In this document: piece after piece, positions 36,501-41,797 of the stretch | Layout: each line of letters starts with the position of its first letter | Position numbering within the stretch: the first letter of the stretch is position 1 | Origin: a bacterium | GTDB lineage: Bacteria; Bacillota; Clostridia; Christensenellales; Aristaeellaceae | Direction: 5' to 3' | DNA length: 64,000 nt | Assembly: GCA_004563405.1 (NCBI GenBank) | Contig: SFTH01000014.1 | Coordinates: forward strand, 54,514 to 118,513 | Notes under the pieces: generated by a model | The model's database searches: none | Seen by the model: the letters and a program-made list of their open reading frames with translations, nothing else | Told to the model about the DNA's origin: nothing | Translations under genes and position numbers: made by a program

Positions 36501-36948
36501 CGGCGACGTTGCCCAGATCCTCCGTGCCCGCCAGCGCGTCGATGGCATCCTGAGAATCGACCGTGGTCGGGAATGCGAGCTGCATCCACTGAATGTACGC
36601 CTCGGCCGAGATTGCGGCGGCGGGATCAATCTGCGCCGGTTCCTCGGGCAGATAGCCGTTTTCCGCGAGGATGGCCAGGTAGATGCTGTCGTCCTCGAGG
36701 CTCAGATTCGCGATGCGATCCGAATACGCAGCGAGATCCGTGTTCGCCGCGTCCTCGACGATGAAGCCCAACATGCCGGCGATCTGCCTTCCGACCTCCG
36801 CCCAGGTGCTTTCCCGTTCGAGGGTGTACGCATCGCCGCCCGACGTCTGCGCGCCGTTGACCGCTTCGGCCAGGCCCGCGATGCTGCCGGTGGTGAGGAT
36901 GGCGATCACCAGAATCGCCGCGAGGAGTTTTCTCATCAAAGCCTTCAT
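24589..36948 (-). CDS. Giant secreted repeat protein (4119 residues; InlB-type and MBG-like repeats)
   Basis: AGGAGG precedes the ATG. Residues 1-28 are a signal peptide ('LLAAILVIAILTTGSIAGLAEA'). InlB/Flg_new-type repeats ('GYSFGGW', 'GLVFAGWYDNADCTG', 'TLYARW'-like ends) occur at about 310-450, and many more at about 1530-1930 and 2590-2900. Between and after them are about 80-residue beta-rich MBG-like repeats with 'GTFEWADPSTKL...F.P.D' patterns. Residues about 460-1400 are not recognised. The C-terminus has TLDPDA repeats (about 3750), EPT-E-PTPEP repeats, a fibronectin-III-like domain (about 3885-3985), then TEPS and PAPE low-complexity tracts. No LPXTG motif or final helix is seen, so surface retention is unexplained. 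Adhesion or matrix function is inferred. Confidence 0.9.
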   Translation of the reverse strand: MKALMRKLLAAILVIAILTTGSIAGLAEAVNGAQTSGGDAYTLERESTWAEVGRQIAGMLGFIVEDAANTDLAAYSDRIANLSLEDDSIYLAILAENGYLPEEPAQIDPAAAISAEAYIQWMQLAFPTTVDSQDAIDALAGTEDLGNVAVLGDDLSVNAVQPERIAVAEAQNLSLIGVEADALSLNAVSSVDLNKSDIARVHIHDAVVREEEQPDEEAEPDEEAEPGVIYLHLDADTTLPEIIVKSADEVIIEGSGALGVIRVQEAVGSLTVRATASVINETEVAFEVTGPDAQVVELQPGEQVDFVLTKWLVSFVTEGTAVETQEIAPGGMVDFDAATTTLEGKVFTAWYEDADYTTPTSRLATVDRQMTLYARFVDAADAVVVTFETFGGLELEPLTFAKGEYLLTKPVEKLYTYKEGYSFGGWCVDEECTTGFGYTDPIEESMTLYAYFASNEEVMEEKHDSTASIELPDGSATIGLVLPEGMRADEALANLSVEAGTGGEAPEIAVRETENGAEIYCEAGFTPGFSFTLTAQNGVQFADQPEYVDTLTVSIFREESRIVEFAEGLTYVLWDDVTDYTPVTKTESTSETTSAPEITINNMLGDYDSQSTIVPGSLVMTGDTHLYPGQIVVFYDGDLGWDEGNVMFWEGGDLAGYVLYAQIETVEERADGARDVTFRYANPEDYIANLDIHTSEEVNVEEELTDAQLAQIEKNIATQLASNEELQAQMLVAVMTSSETQEILDDMYGEGTYSLAKAKAYLTDIDADPVLTPDGNTVTASVDVSFTIKIISEQGVLAILKPRLFFEEQLTLGLNTDGGFLWLDASIEFRTKTTVRLELSATTGGELDAIDKARNTLEEIVTASGEAIEGYDYQRAAWSLMYTMNELMEADLEYQDLFAVQLLNIKKRVSYGLVTVGGKLELMGQAACIATFGVTVTAEFGTKVGFHFNFKKMKGNDYKEDLGSDVTSQIDLIGKLGVRMGLAVSLYYGLTVVAMDYLTGSFYAYVELAGMFLHKAATSAGGGNYAGALYMEVGIDFDFELTAVIDVLLFSYELNVPLWSYRWNLYSLTRGMTMSIVQKDKLDAMWELAMRDVNGRTSYIFSYLPMESYDMLTAKRTDNQLLFETLQSGNVTAKFTLENVVINGEPVSANDPRVNVIYAGDGVKGKAGVIYADEMAAAAHKVTLYDCDVVLTYENKNGSELIKHHRQVFHLTREFKMATITVNVNFALYDWCAHAWGIEAAQWDGESLYRYTFENTHVLGCPVEPTATRGVSLDTFVSAAKSRYPEMEEMVLSWFNPTRNDVNLTTQLSVPGFSDTCYITPKSSTLRYSLYSTSLEYDLNFYLYVKRFPGYTGEITYIIEAPDAKDDAVFTVRGADGGRLMTFTRVAGSNPKRWSLTVPRSAFDGTKRTIMMGTSRGDSTPTNLTVNGREKEDVVTLHLSNATRSVEIILGEGVTGWDTLSHDLSKMSAITPGDQVTISVDLAEGYTGVRAVTDPAGVKYSYTPITSQTGEFTFTMPYSDLKLTLYGTKSYKVDFMYNCDGHDLFSSVDVERDTAVNKPSTPFVDGLVFAGWYDNADCTGEPFDFTQPITQDTTLYAAWKVKVTVDLGNAKGQAAYITGRRFVDVEIEDGVYKTLELTDTELIFPGDDSGYDRYTYATQMLGENALEYALPNYPGYEFVGWYTNPDCTGEAVKPQEYVLTGSVTFYARWRKIAIITYEINNGEENAEPYDMYLEYAGEKLTHIPADPEREHYIFTGWYSTAATQSYQRVNLTSFIPEDSMSLYAGWRSEQYTITYELGGGTNNPSNPTSYNYDSGVIVIGNPTRKGYRFLGWTATGIEAVDGKITIPVGYKSDITLTANWELLTFTLEVDPGRGTLPESIPATYTVEDADIAIGNPTRAGHLFLGWTGTGLTDPVVDLVIPAGSVGNRNYTANWKTIETASDVLQAALNAVSNPFVMNAKDYSDVADFQAAAMAKVAADEACAPFVDQLSLAAELTGGATEDETAYSYPAKVTVTFNADDGSVISRSKSVTLRVEKNPVTIDVAPEYTVGGKYIEYNTSLANVKLTGTATSEGANVQGSFAWADGAIVPVSADNGKAIYRVVFTPNDTKTYSVAEALIAVNTQTGVNLGLALKNGKDDTVEYTGVALTKDAIEVYAIDDATGKKLDATVSLENPQYTKPGTEPGVTSVTLTGYDAITISGAADDPEQYKLIDTNPELLFVIARATPVIKKDDVVVVSGELTYEGEYDQLLYDVEHGLQAYTVTATGEDQELDGRFEWVDPTTRLDAGDNACQVRFIPKDLSHYKAVTLDVTVHVDGVVGQITYILNVTGEDDPEVLDTLNFSVTTDYGSVKTQKFDHENGTNRWTLTVDRAAFADDTVHPILLQRGEGKTVDCGLDEEENPVTVTGREAEDEVTKNLVYMPRILTVNLVGGIEADSVSIDGADGSPLDLGYVQPGEEVTIYASPEAGYNNVSVRVVSPDGLDLNEWFEDKTIKFIMPNENVTIDLEGVTTHRVIFHYGNDRGVYDYIDVVDGQTGGDKWPENPTLDGMTFRGWIVSGEYIPDGNYNYYTADTVITEDIDLEADWQVRITVDFGGQKGPARYVDPNSGSDGLNWKYFLKKEDGSDDTSEKTRFSFDWSSTCGLPDFVRPDVVGYRFLGWELTPDGYYDAEDPDHNPVTSWFWPSESMTIYAVWEKTATVTFVMPDGRYVEHKETVGEPIDLLDWEIPTLSKGYAFGGWYLTPSCLDEEDKVEQESYIVEGDVTLYPRVELLEYKITYNLNGGVNDPANPDTYTVEDDRIEFVYPTREGYELPVMTATEPAVADDITLPPTWIIPEGSTGEVIVTMNWTPIDYAISYDLAGGTATGSNRATYNIESADITLSNPTRSGYTFAGWTGTGLTEATDKVVIPTGSMGERSYAANWELAVSVEDILAAAKSHLPNQVTLELDDVDGDITKLNTAYIEQMIQQALIADATCKPYLDLGLLQVKVELTEALTPGNTCYTGSAKVTVTFADDLGNAGSAVQDPIVLQINKLSLTLIDVAVDYSDALYGSYYGNGGGQNSDLKTRFFPWGTKLEDVKLTSDSKAVDSEGNEVPGTFEWADPSTKLEGKYNRVTRKLVFRPEDDQKYSTAETELPVKAQIRIEYTTTYSKKEYRGRNFIQSDYQWYNDIDDDTSYALRTYSYTVDDVIEQDTYMPGTAHVTIYHGRQVFNYYIYENNGAYFFDTSPYKWDVTITPATVTLDGPLEYDVPVGTSLYDVAHKLTANTEWESNVAGTFRWNVPDTRLNTMGTYTYQLNFTADDANLYNCDRANVVVTLNVVKQTAQLPDLTPVTYDGKHHAPNISDTAYYTVVSNNGGTAAGDYEVVLKLRNPSQCMWSDGDTNATKKLTFSILPAKLKVSGKASVQELTYGQKLTNAASSTGEKLICANDMIKGLTVTGLNNVTVTGKWVWDDMILTSLDVGSYTVRAVYKPDATYGNNYESPSMDFTVKVIPAEPSAAGMTFKVAEGDIYMPDDDYPLNKLEEYTPAIDSGVFTNPKDGTAIKGKLSWEEPKRLPPVTETVATAVFTPDDTKNYTTKNVQIPLTYTHFLKANFTSGSPFLLFWTGLQNNTTDVWKPDATENIYKLDFVTASNHMGDRLAIKEIKVYVEIAGKYKLKIDQKYSQVVKGTNEHRLQGNNKNPITLTPISFSENAEYYGYRVNLPGARTVDWKRHNLKIEITFGNLWYDSPTSTIGNIEAFDTVYSLRSAMLLEPTLDPDATLDPDATLDPDATLDPDATLEPDATIEPTMEPVVDETLEPTPEPTPEATEEPTPEPTEEPTPEPTEEPTPEPTMEPAIDEPLVPTPEPAEGADGGTTMEIAVDATRAPANEPDAEPTPLPTPDAFEDLIKIEPKQDSEKSGEVWKIQLEEGQTRVEFDWEVKKPATKYLVYTFDEDSDEEMPELVLVGQTTEKKVQLKTKEYANGHTYTLYVGAILEDGSVTWGDATFVLMPYVAPTAEPSTEPSAEPSTEPSPEPSAEPSAEPSAEPSTEPSTEPSTEPSMEPSTEPSTEPSTEPSTEPSTEPAAKTSAEPTAEATATAAAISAPEPAPEPAPEPAPEPAPEPAPKAAPDPEPEAPSAESAE
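24620..24975 (-). repeat. Tandem repeats encoding the Thr/Ser-Glu-Pro tail of the giant protein
   Basis: Short 12-base units encoding TEPS/AEPS dominate 24766-24975, and 12-base units encoding PAPE repeat at 24620-24720. Units are in frame, so slippage would change length without breaking the frame. Confidence 0.85.
25440..25710 (-). repeat. Tandem repeats encoding EPT and TLDPDA motifs of the giant protein
   Basis: At 25616-25705, 18-base units encode TLDPDA four to five times. At 25440-25580, 24-base-like units encode EEPTPEPT. All lie in frame in the stalk region before the fibronectin-like domain. Confidence 0.85.
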
Positions 36949-36984
36949 TTTCGTCCTCCTGATTTCAATGGCCGGTGGTGCCGT

Positions 36985-37299
36985 TCATTTGCCTGCCGGA
37001 TCGGATTTCTCCGGCGATGCCCTGTTGCGCATTCGTTCGTGATTGCAGACGCCGATGATGTCCCGTGGGTCTTCCTTGATCAGATGGGGGCAGGAACCGC
37101 AATCGTCATAGTCTCCCGCCGCGTAGGGACAGCCGATGTGTATGGCGTTCTTCCACGGCCGGCCGCTCGGGGTATACCTGGGCTCCTCCTCGAAGGATGG
37201 GAACTGTCCGATGAAAATCTTCGCGCCCTCGTCGTAATAGTACGGCACGGTGAACCGGTCTCCGTCTATCCGAAAGGTTTTGCATTTTTCCGCTTCCAT
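36985..37299 (-). CDS. Small cysteine-rich protein of unknown function
   Basis: The protein has 104 residues. The first half ('FRIDGDRFTVPYYYDEGAKIFIGQFPSFEEEP') is beta-like. The second holds a cysteine cluster 'GCPYAAGDYDDCGSC' and 'GVCNH' (about residues 68-92) that could bind zinc or an iron-sulfur cluster. The family is not recognised. ATG 37299 has GAAGGAAG upstream; longer open frame exists but is AT-rich and lacks a start signal. A TATAAT on the minus strand (37323-37318) is close upstream. It lies directly upstream of the giant protein gene on the same strand, 36 bases apart, so it may lead that operon. Confidence 0.75.
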   Translation of the reverse strand: MEAEKCKTFRIDGDRFTVPYYYDEGAKIFIGQFPSFEEEPRYTPSGRPWKNAIHIGCPYAAGDYDDCGSCPHLIKEDPRDIIGVCNHERMRNRASPEKSDPAGK

Positions 37300-37560
37300 C
37301 AAACCGCTTCCTTCGCCATTATATGGAATTATTCTACCTGAAAATCCCCAATTTGGACAGAGTAATTTCAGAACGGTTTTTACTTGAAAAATGTAAGGTT
37401 TATTTATAGTAGCAAAATTCACCGCCGTCACATTCCGGTCATGATTGACAGCTTTCGCCCACGAAAAGCCATATTTCAGGGTTTTCGCGGGCGATTTCGG
37501 GGTCTGTACCGGGCAATCCGCTCCCCCCGGAGGGAGCATTTTCTGCGGCAAAACGCAACT

Positions 37561-38757
37561 CTAAGCGAGCATGAACTTCTCCAGCTCCCGCTTGCCGGAG
37601 ATGCCCAGCTTCTGATAGATGACCTGGATGGTGTTGGTGATGGTGCGCGGGGACAGGTTCATGTAGGTGGCAATTTCCTTGGCCGTCCAGCCGCGGTTGT
37701 ACAGCATGGCGATGGTGAACTCGGTGGTGGTCAGGTTGTCGGCCACCTCGTGGTGGGCAATCGGGTTGTGAATCTTGCGCCAGCCCGCGCTGAAGGCGTA
37801 GGTGATGGCGATGATCCGGTCGAACGCCTCGGGGTCCTCCTCCTGGAAGAAGCGCTCGACCATGCCCTGCAAGAGGCCGTGGTGCTCGCCGAAGGGCTCA
37901 ATCAGATCGTCGGGCTGCGCAAGCGTCCACGCCTGCGCGACGTGCTGCCGCGCCTCGACCACGCGCTTGAGGCTCATCAGATCCATGGCGGCCACGAGGT
38001 GCGCATAGATCGACGGCACGGGATACCGCTCCGGACAGATGGCCAGCGCCAGCTCCGCGATGGCCAGGGAGCCGTTGTAGTTCTTCTCCAGATACGCCTT
38101 GTGGGCCAGCAGGTAGCACGCCCACAGCTTCAGGCCGTCCGGCAGACAGGCCATGCACGCGTGCAGATCCACGTCGCTGGCCACGGGCAGGTGCAGCAGC
38201 ACCGAGGCCGTCGTGACCACGAGCGCGCCGATGGCGCGCTGCAGCGGCGCAGACTGCGTCCGGTCGTCCCCATGCAGATCCGCCAGCAGACGTTTACAGG
38301 CGCGCATGGCCAGAGCCGTGTCCCCCCGCGCGAAGTTGGCAAAGAAGCCCACCAGATTGGCCGCGCCGCGCAGCATGGGATCCGCGCTGTCCTGATAGGG
38401 CTCCATGGCCCGGGCGGCCCTCTCCGCCTGGCCGCTGTAGTAGTAATATTCGCCCCAGGCAATGGCCCGGTCGTCCGCGTCCGCAATGGAGTCAATGAAT
38501 TCTCGGCACTTTCCCACGGGATAGACGCTATTCATGAGGGGCATGGCGACGCGGCCGGGCTGTGCGCCGGCGCACGGCGACGCTTCGCGCTCCGGCTGCG
38601 CGCCCCGCTGCTTCGCGGGATCGAAATCTGCGGGGATCCTCCACGAGCGCCCGCACCGTTCGGCCCCAGGAATCCGTCTCTCCCGCGCCCACCTCCGGAC
38701 GGTGTGGATGGACACGCCCAGACGGTCTGCCGCCTGCAGGACAGATTCATACTTCAC
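37561..38757 (-). CDS. LuxR-type regulator with N-terminal excisionase-like HTH and TPR-like middle
   Basis: The protein has 398 residues. The N-terminus 'VLQAADRLGVSIHTVRRWARERRIPGAER..RSWRIP' is a MerR/excisionase-type DNA-binding motif. The middle (about 90-310) is helical with TPR-like repeats ('AYLEKNYNGSLAIAELALAICP'). The C-terminus 'LTTTEFTIAMLYNRGWTAKEIATYMNLSPRTITNTIQVIYQKLGIS' is a LuxR/GerE helix-turn-helix. Two DNA-binding domains flanking a TPR sensor is unusual. Its ATG overlaps the stop of the TetR gene by 4 bases. The signal is unknown. Confidence 0.85.
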   Translation of the reverse strand: MKYESVLQAADRLGVSIHTVRRWARERRIPGAERCGRSWRIPADFDPAKQRGAQPEREASPCAGAQPGRVAMPLMNSVYPVGKCREFIDSIADADDRAIAWGEYYYYSGQAERAARAMEPYQDSADPMLRGAANLVGFFANFARGDTALAMRACKRLLADLHGDDRTQSAPLQRAIGALVVTTASVLLHLPVASDVDLHACMACLPDGLKLWACYLLAHKAYLEKNYNGSLAIAELALAICPERYPVPSIYAHLVAAMDLMSLKRVVEARQHVAQAWTLAQPDDLIEPFGEHHGLLQGMVERFFQEEDPEAFDRIIAITYAFSAGWRKIHNPIAHHEVADNLTTTEFTIAMLYNRGWTAKEIATYMNLSPRTITNTIQVIYQKLGISGKRELEKFMLA

Positions 38758-39485
38758 AGCACATCCTCCTCCCGTCCCTCCGGGGCCGAAGCCCAGAGCG
38801 TATCGCTGTCAAAGCCCGCCTTCGCCAGGCGAACCGTGTTCTCCAGCGTGTTGAGGGCGAGCGTTCCAAGGTCCATCGCCAGCACCCGGGAGATCACCGC
38901 ATCGCGCTCCTCTGCGGGCACATCGTACACCTTCAGCGCGCAGCGCAGAAACAGCGCAATCTTCCTCTCCAGAGTAAAGTACATGTCACACTTGCGGGCC
39001 ATCAGCCCGCGCATCACGCCGGCGGAGACCAGCTCCAGCTCGTAGAAGTCGCTCTGCGCCGCGTCCGGAAGGTATTTGCCGAAGGTCTTTTCCAGCTCCT
39101 TCGCGGTGCTCCTGTAGATGTATTCCGTCGTGGAGGGCAGGGCGTACGCCGCGGTATAGAGGTCCCGCAGCGATTCGCTGAGCTCGCAGATGTGCATCTG
39201 AAGCGCCGTTTCGACGCCGTAGACCAGCAGCGGATCCGCGCCCTCCCCCAGCTTCGCCCGCGCACCGGCAAACTGCACGCTGAACATGTGGGTCACCAGC
39301 GCGTAGAGGATGGCCTCCTTGTCCGGGTAAGCCCGCAGCACGGCGCTCTTTGTGCGGCCGCTCCGCGTGGCAATCTGCTCGAAGGTCGTCTCCCGATAGC
39401 CCTTCTCCAGAAATAGTATGACCGCGTCCCGCAGCACCTGCGCCCGGGTCTCCTCCATGCGCTGAGAGCGCTTTCCCTGTTTCAT
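38754..39485 (-). CDS. TetR-family regulator
   Basis: The protein has 243 residues. The N-terminal helix-turn-helix runs 'AVILFLEKGYRETTFEQIATRSGRTKSAVLRAYPDKEAIL' (about 20-60) and is followed by an all-helical ligand domain. A 26-bp palindrome and a good promoter lie just upstream, so it probably represses itself. It is co-transcribed with the LuxR-type gene and diverges from the flavoprotein operon starting at 39726, a candidate target. Ligand unknown. Confidence 0.9.
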   Translation of the reverse strand: MKQGKRSQRMEETRAQVLRDAVILFLEKGYRETTFEQIATRSGRTKSAVLRAYPDKEAILYALVTHMFSVQFAGARAKLGEGADPLLVYGVETALQMHICELSESLRDLYTAAYALPSTTEYIYRSTAKELEKTFGKYLPDAAQSDFYELELVSAGVMRGLMARKCDMYFTLERKIALFLRCALKVYDVPAEERDAVISRVLAMDLGTLALNTLENTVRLAKAGFDSDTLWASAPEGREEDVL

Positions 39486-39500
39486 TCGCCGCCTCCGATA

Positions 39501-39526
39501 AAAAATCCGACCATGGTCCGATTTTT
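39501..39526 (-). promoter_or_regulatory. TetR operator palindrome
   Basis: A 26-bp palindrome centred at 39513/39514 has a perfect core GACCATGGTC and arms AAAAATC / GATTTTT, with one mismatched pair. It lies 15 bases before the TetR start, downstream of the promoter. Confidence 0.75.
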
Positions 39527-39542
39527 AGTCCGGTATATGGTC

Positions 39543-39571
39543 ATTATACCCCTTTTCCCTCATTCCGTCAA
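39543..39571 (-). promoter_or_regulatory. Promoter of the tetR-luxR operon
   Basis: On the minus strand: TTGACG (39571-39566), 17-base spacer, perfect TATAAT (39548-39543). Confidence 0.85.
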
Positions 39572-39639
39572 TCGGCCCCGGGGGGCCTTACATAACTCTG
39601 CCGAATGCAGCCCGGGGAGGGAGCCCGGCATCTATAAAA

Positions 39640-39695
39640 CGGACACATACGCATGCAAAAAGCACCTATTCCTGAACGGAGCGCTCCTGTAGAAT
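39640..39695 (+). promoter_or_regulatory. Regulated promoter of the flavoprotein operon (shared motif, copy 1)
   Basis: The motif GGACACATACGC (39641-39652), then TGCAAAAAGCACCTATTC (39654-39671), ends at the -35 position. TAGAAT (39690-39695) is the -10. The -35 hexamer (TATTCC) is far from consensus, as in activator-dependent promoters. The same motif with the same 49-base offset to the -10 occurs at 44939. Confidence 0.7.
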
Positions 39696-39725
39696 ATCAG
39701 GTGTCGAAGAGAAATTGAGAGAGAG

Positions 39726-40430
39726 ATGCACACAATGAAGATACTCATCATTCACGGTCAGAGCCACGAGGGCAGCACCTGCATGGTGGCGCGGGAGCTT
39801 GCCCGCAAGGTGGGCGGAGAGCTCCGCGAGTTCTTCCTGCCCCGGGATTTCAGCAAGCCCTGCCTCGGCTGCTTCACCTGCTTCCAGACCAGCCTGCACA
39901 ACTGCCCGCATTACGCAGAGCTAGAGCCGCTGGTCGCGGCGATTCTGGAGGCGGACCTGCTGATTCTGGAGAGTCCGGTCTATGTCTATCACGCCACCGG
40001 CTCCATGATGAACTTTCTGGATCACTTCGGAACCTGGTGGGTGGTTCACCGGCCCCTGGCGGACATGAGCCGCAAGCAGGCGGTCGCCATCTCAACCGCA
40101 GCCGGCGGCGGGATGAAGGCCACCATCCGGGATATGGCCGACAGCCTGGAGATGTGGGGCGTGCGAAGGGTCTACACGCTGGGTTTCGGGGTGCAGGCCG
40201 CAAGTCCCGCCGGCATCCCGAAGCGGATCCTCCGGCGCATCCACACAGGGACGGACCGCCTCGCGCACCGGATCCGCAGAGGCGCGGGCAGGCGCGGCTT
40301 CAACCTCCGGGCACGGAAATGGTTCTCCCTGATGCGCCTTGCGCACAAGCACCTCCCGCCCGCGGAGCCGGACTATGGCTACTGGGAGGCGAACGGCTGG
40401 CATGGGAAAGGGCGGCCGTGGCGCGACTGA
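39726..40430 (+). CDS. Flavodoxin-like NAD(P)H-dependent oxidoreductase
   Basis: The protein has 234 residues. 'ILIIHGQSHEGSTCMVARELA' is the FMN-phosphate loop of the NADPH-dependent FMN reductase/WrbA-like fold; 'CLGCFTCFQTS' carries a Cys pair, and 'LESPVYVYHATGSMMNFLDHFG' is the second flavin contact. The C-terminal 60 residues are basic, ending 'YGYWEANGWHGKGRPWRD'. It should bind FMN and reduce an unknown substrate. First gene of a five-gene operon containing two more flavodoxin-fold proteins. GAGAGAG precedes ATG 39726; an ATG 9 bases later is an alternative. Confidence 0.85.
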   Translation: MHTMKILIIHGQSHEGSTCMVARELARKVGGELREFFLPRDFSKPCLGCFTCFQTSLHNCPHYAELEPLVAAILEADLLILESPVYVYHATGSMMNFLDHFGTWWVVHRPLADMSRKQAVAISTAAGGGMKATIRDMADSLEMWGVRRVYTLGFGVQAASPAGIPKRILRRIHTGTDRLAHRIRRGAGRRGFNLRARKWFSLMRLAHKHLPPAEPDYGYWEANGWHGKGRPWRD

Positions 40431-40482
40431 GGCCGCCCGAGAGCGGGCGGCCCTGAAAATGCGGAAGGAGGCATATCCGTTG

Positions 40483-40617
40483 ATGAAGAATGTTCTCGAC
40501 TTTCTCGACGCGGCGCTGCCATGGGTCGCTGCGGGTCTGCTGCTCGCGCTGATCTTTGCGCGGGGCGCGCGCGGAAAGGCAAAGGATCAGAGCACCGGAA
40601 GGGACAGGGAGGTATAA
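40483..40617 (+). CDS. Small membrane protein (44 residues), hypothetical
   Basis: One hydrophobic segment ('AALPWVAAGLLLALIFARG') is followed by a basic tail. AAGGAGG lies 12 bases before the ATG. The next gene starts 3 bases after its stop, so it is likely a genuine operon member, perhaps a membrane tether for its neighbours. No family recognised. Confidence 0.6.
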   Translation: MKNVLDFLDAALPWVAAGLLLALIFARGARGKAKDQSTGRDREV

Positions 40618-40620
40618 AAA

Positions 40621-41187
40621 ATGAACGTAAAATACGAACACAGGCCCAAAATGACCTTCATCGGTTTTTCCACCTTCATCCGCCCGGAGGAGGGGCCGCA
40701 GAAGTGCCCCGAATTCTGGGACAAAGCGTATGCGCAGAAGTACGCACGGCTCTGGCAGACGATGAAGCCGGAAAACGCGGTGGAGGCGGCGATTCTCGAA
40801 AACAACATTGGCCTGTTTGCCATCTGCGACGGGAAGGACAACTCCTTTGAATACTGGATCGCCGGACTCTACAGGGGCGGCGGCGTGCCGGAGGGACTGA
40901 AGCTCTATACCTTCCCGGAGAGCGACTGGGCCATGTTCTCCGCCAGAGGCCCCCTGCCCGGCTCCCTGCAGGCGCTGAACGCCCAGGTCTGGCAGGAATG
41001 GTATCCGAGCGAGGGACAGAAATACATGGGCAACGGAAGCGCCACGCTGGAGGTCTACTCCCCCGGCGACATGCGCAGCCCGGATTACGCCTGTGGCATC
41101 TGGGTGCCGGTGCGCAGGCCCGCCGGTCAAGACGAAGGCGAGGCGGCCGCGACCGTCGCCACCATGACGGTCACGGGAATTCTGTAA
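40621..41187 (+). CDS. GyrI-like small-molecule-binding protein
   Basis: The protein has 188 residues. 'FEYWIAGLYRGGGVPEGLKLYTFPESDWAMFSARGPLPGSLQALNAQVWQEWYPSEG' matches the effector-binding domain of AraC-type activators/GyrI (SHS2 repeat). It has no DNA-binding domain. Such free-standing domains bind and sometimes hydrolyse hydrophobic or cyclic compounds. GGGAGGT precedes the ATG. It sits between flavodoxin-fold genes, so it may bind the same xenobiotic they reduce. Confidence 0.85.
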   Translation: MNVKYEHRPKMTFIGFSTFIRPEEGPQKCPEFWDKAYAQKYARLWQTMKPENAVEAAILENNIGLFAICDGKDNSFEYWIAGLYRGGGVPEGLKLYTFPESDWAMFSARGPLPGSLQALNAQVWQEWYPSEGQKYMGNGSATLEVYSPGDMRSPDYACGIWVPVRRPAGQDEGEAAATVATMTVTGIL

Positions 41188-41284
41188 ATCCGAAGTCCTG
41201 AACCGTTGCGCGCTGCGGGCGCGCGTCCGGGGTCTGACCCGGGCGGCCCGTCCGCGCTCCGGGAGGTTGAAAGGAAGATGCAAA

Positions 41285-41797
41285 GTGAAGAGACTGTTGG
41301 TTGTCAACATGCTGCCGGAGGACGATCCGGCGGTTTCTCCCGCGCTGGAGGCGCTGGGCGGCGCGGCGGAGGAGCTTCAGGTGATTCACGCCCGCGAGAA
41401 GAACCTGCGCCCCTGCTCCGGCTGCAACGCCTGCTGGCTGGTGACGCCGGGCGTCTGCTCCATCCAGGACGGCTACGAGGAGCTGCTGAAGGCCTATCTC
41501 GCCTGCGACGCGGCTGTCTTCCTGTCCGGCACGGCGCTGAACTTCGTGGATTTCCGGATGAAGAACGCCGTCGACCGGCTTCTGCCCCTGGCCACCATGT
41601 ACATCCACATCGTGGACGGCCAGTGCCGCCATGTGCCCCGCTACGACCGGAAGCTCCGCTTCGGCCTGCTGTACGCCGGGGCGGCGGACGGAGCCTATCT
41701 GAATCGCTGGATGGAGCGGGTCATGCTGAATCTCGGCGGAGAGAGCCTGGGCGCCCGCCCCATCTCCGAGGCAAAGGAGTTGTTGGTATGCATTTAG
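41285..41797 (+). CDS. Flavodoxin-fold NAD(P)H:FMN oxidoreductase (iron-sulfur-flavoprotein-like)
   Basis: The protein has 170 residues. 'RPCSGCNACWLVTPGVCSIQDGYEEL' is the Cys-rich signature of the NADPH-dependent FMN reductase/iron-sulfur flavoprotein group, and 'SGTALNFVDFRMKNAVDRLLPL' the flavin contact. The usual N-terminal phosphate loop is shortened ('NMLPEDDPAVSP'), so FMN binding may be altered. AAAGGAAG selects a GTG start. It overlaps the next gene by 10 bases. Confidence 0.82.
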   Translation: MKRLLVVNMLPEDDPAVSPALEALGGAAEELQVIHAREKNLRPCSGCNACWLVTPGVCSIQDGYEELLKAYLACDAAVFLSGTALNFVDFRMKNAVDRLLPLATMYIHIVDGQCRHVPRYDRKLRFGLLYAGAADGAYLNRWMERVMLNLGGESLGARPISEAKELLVCI

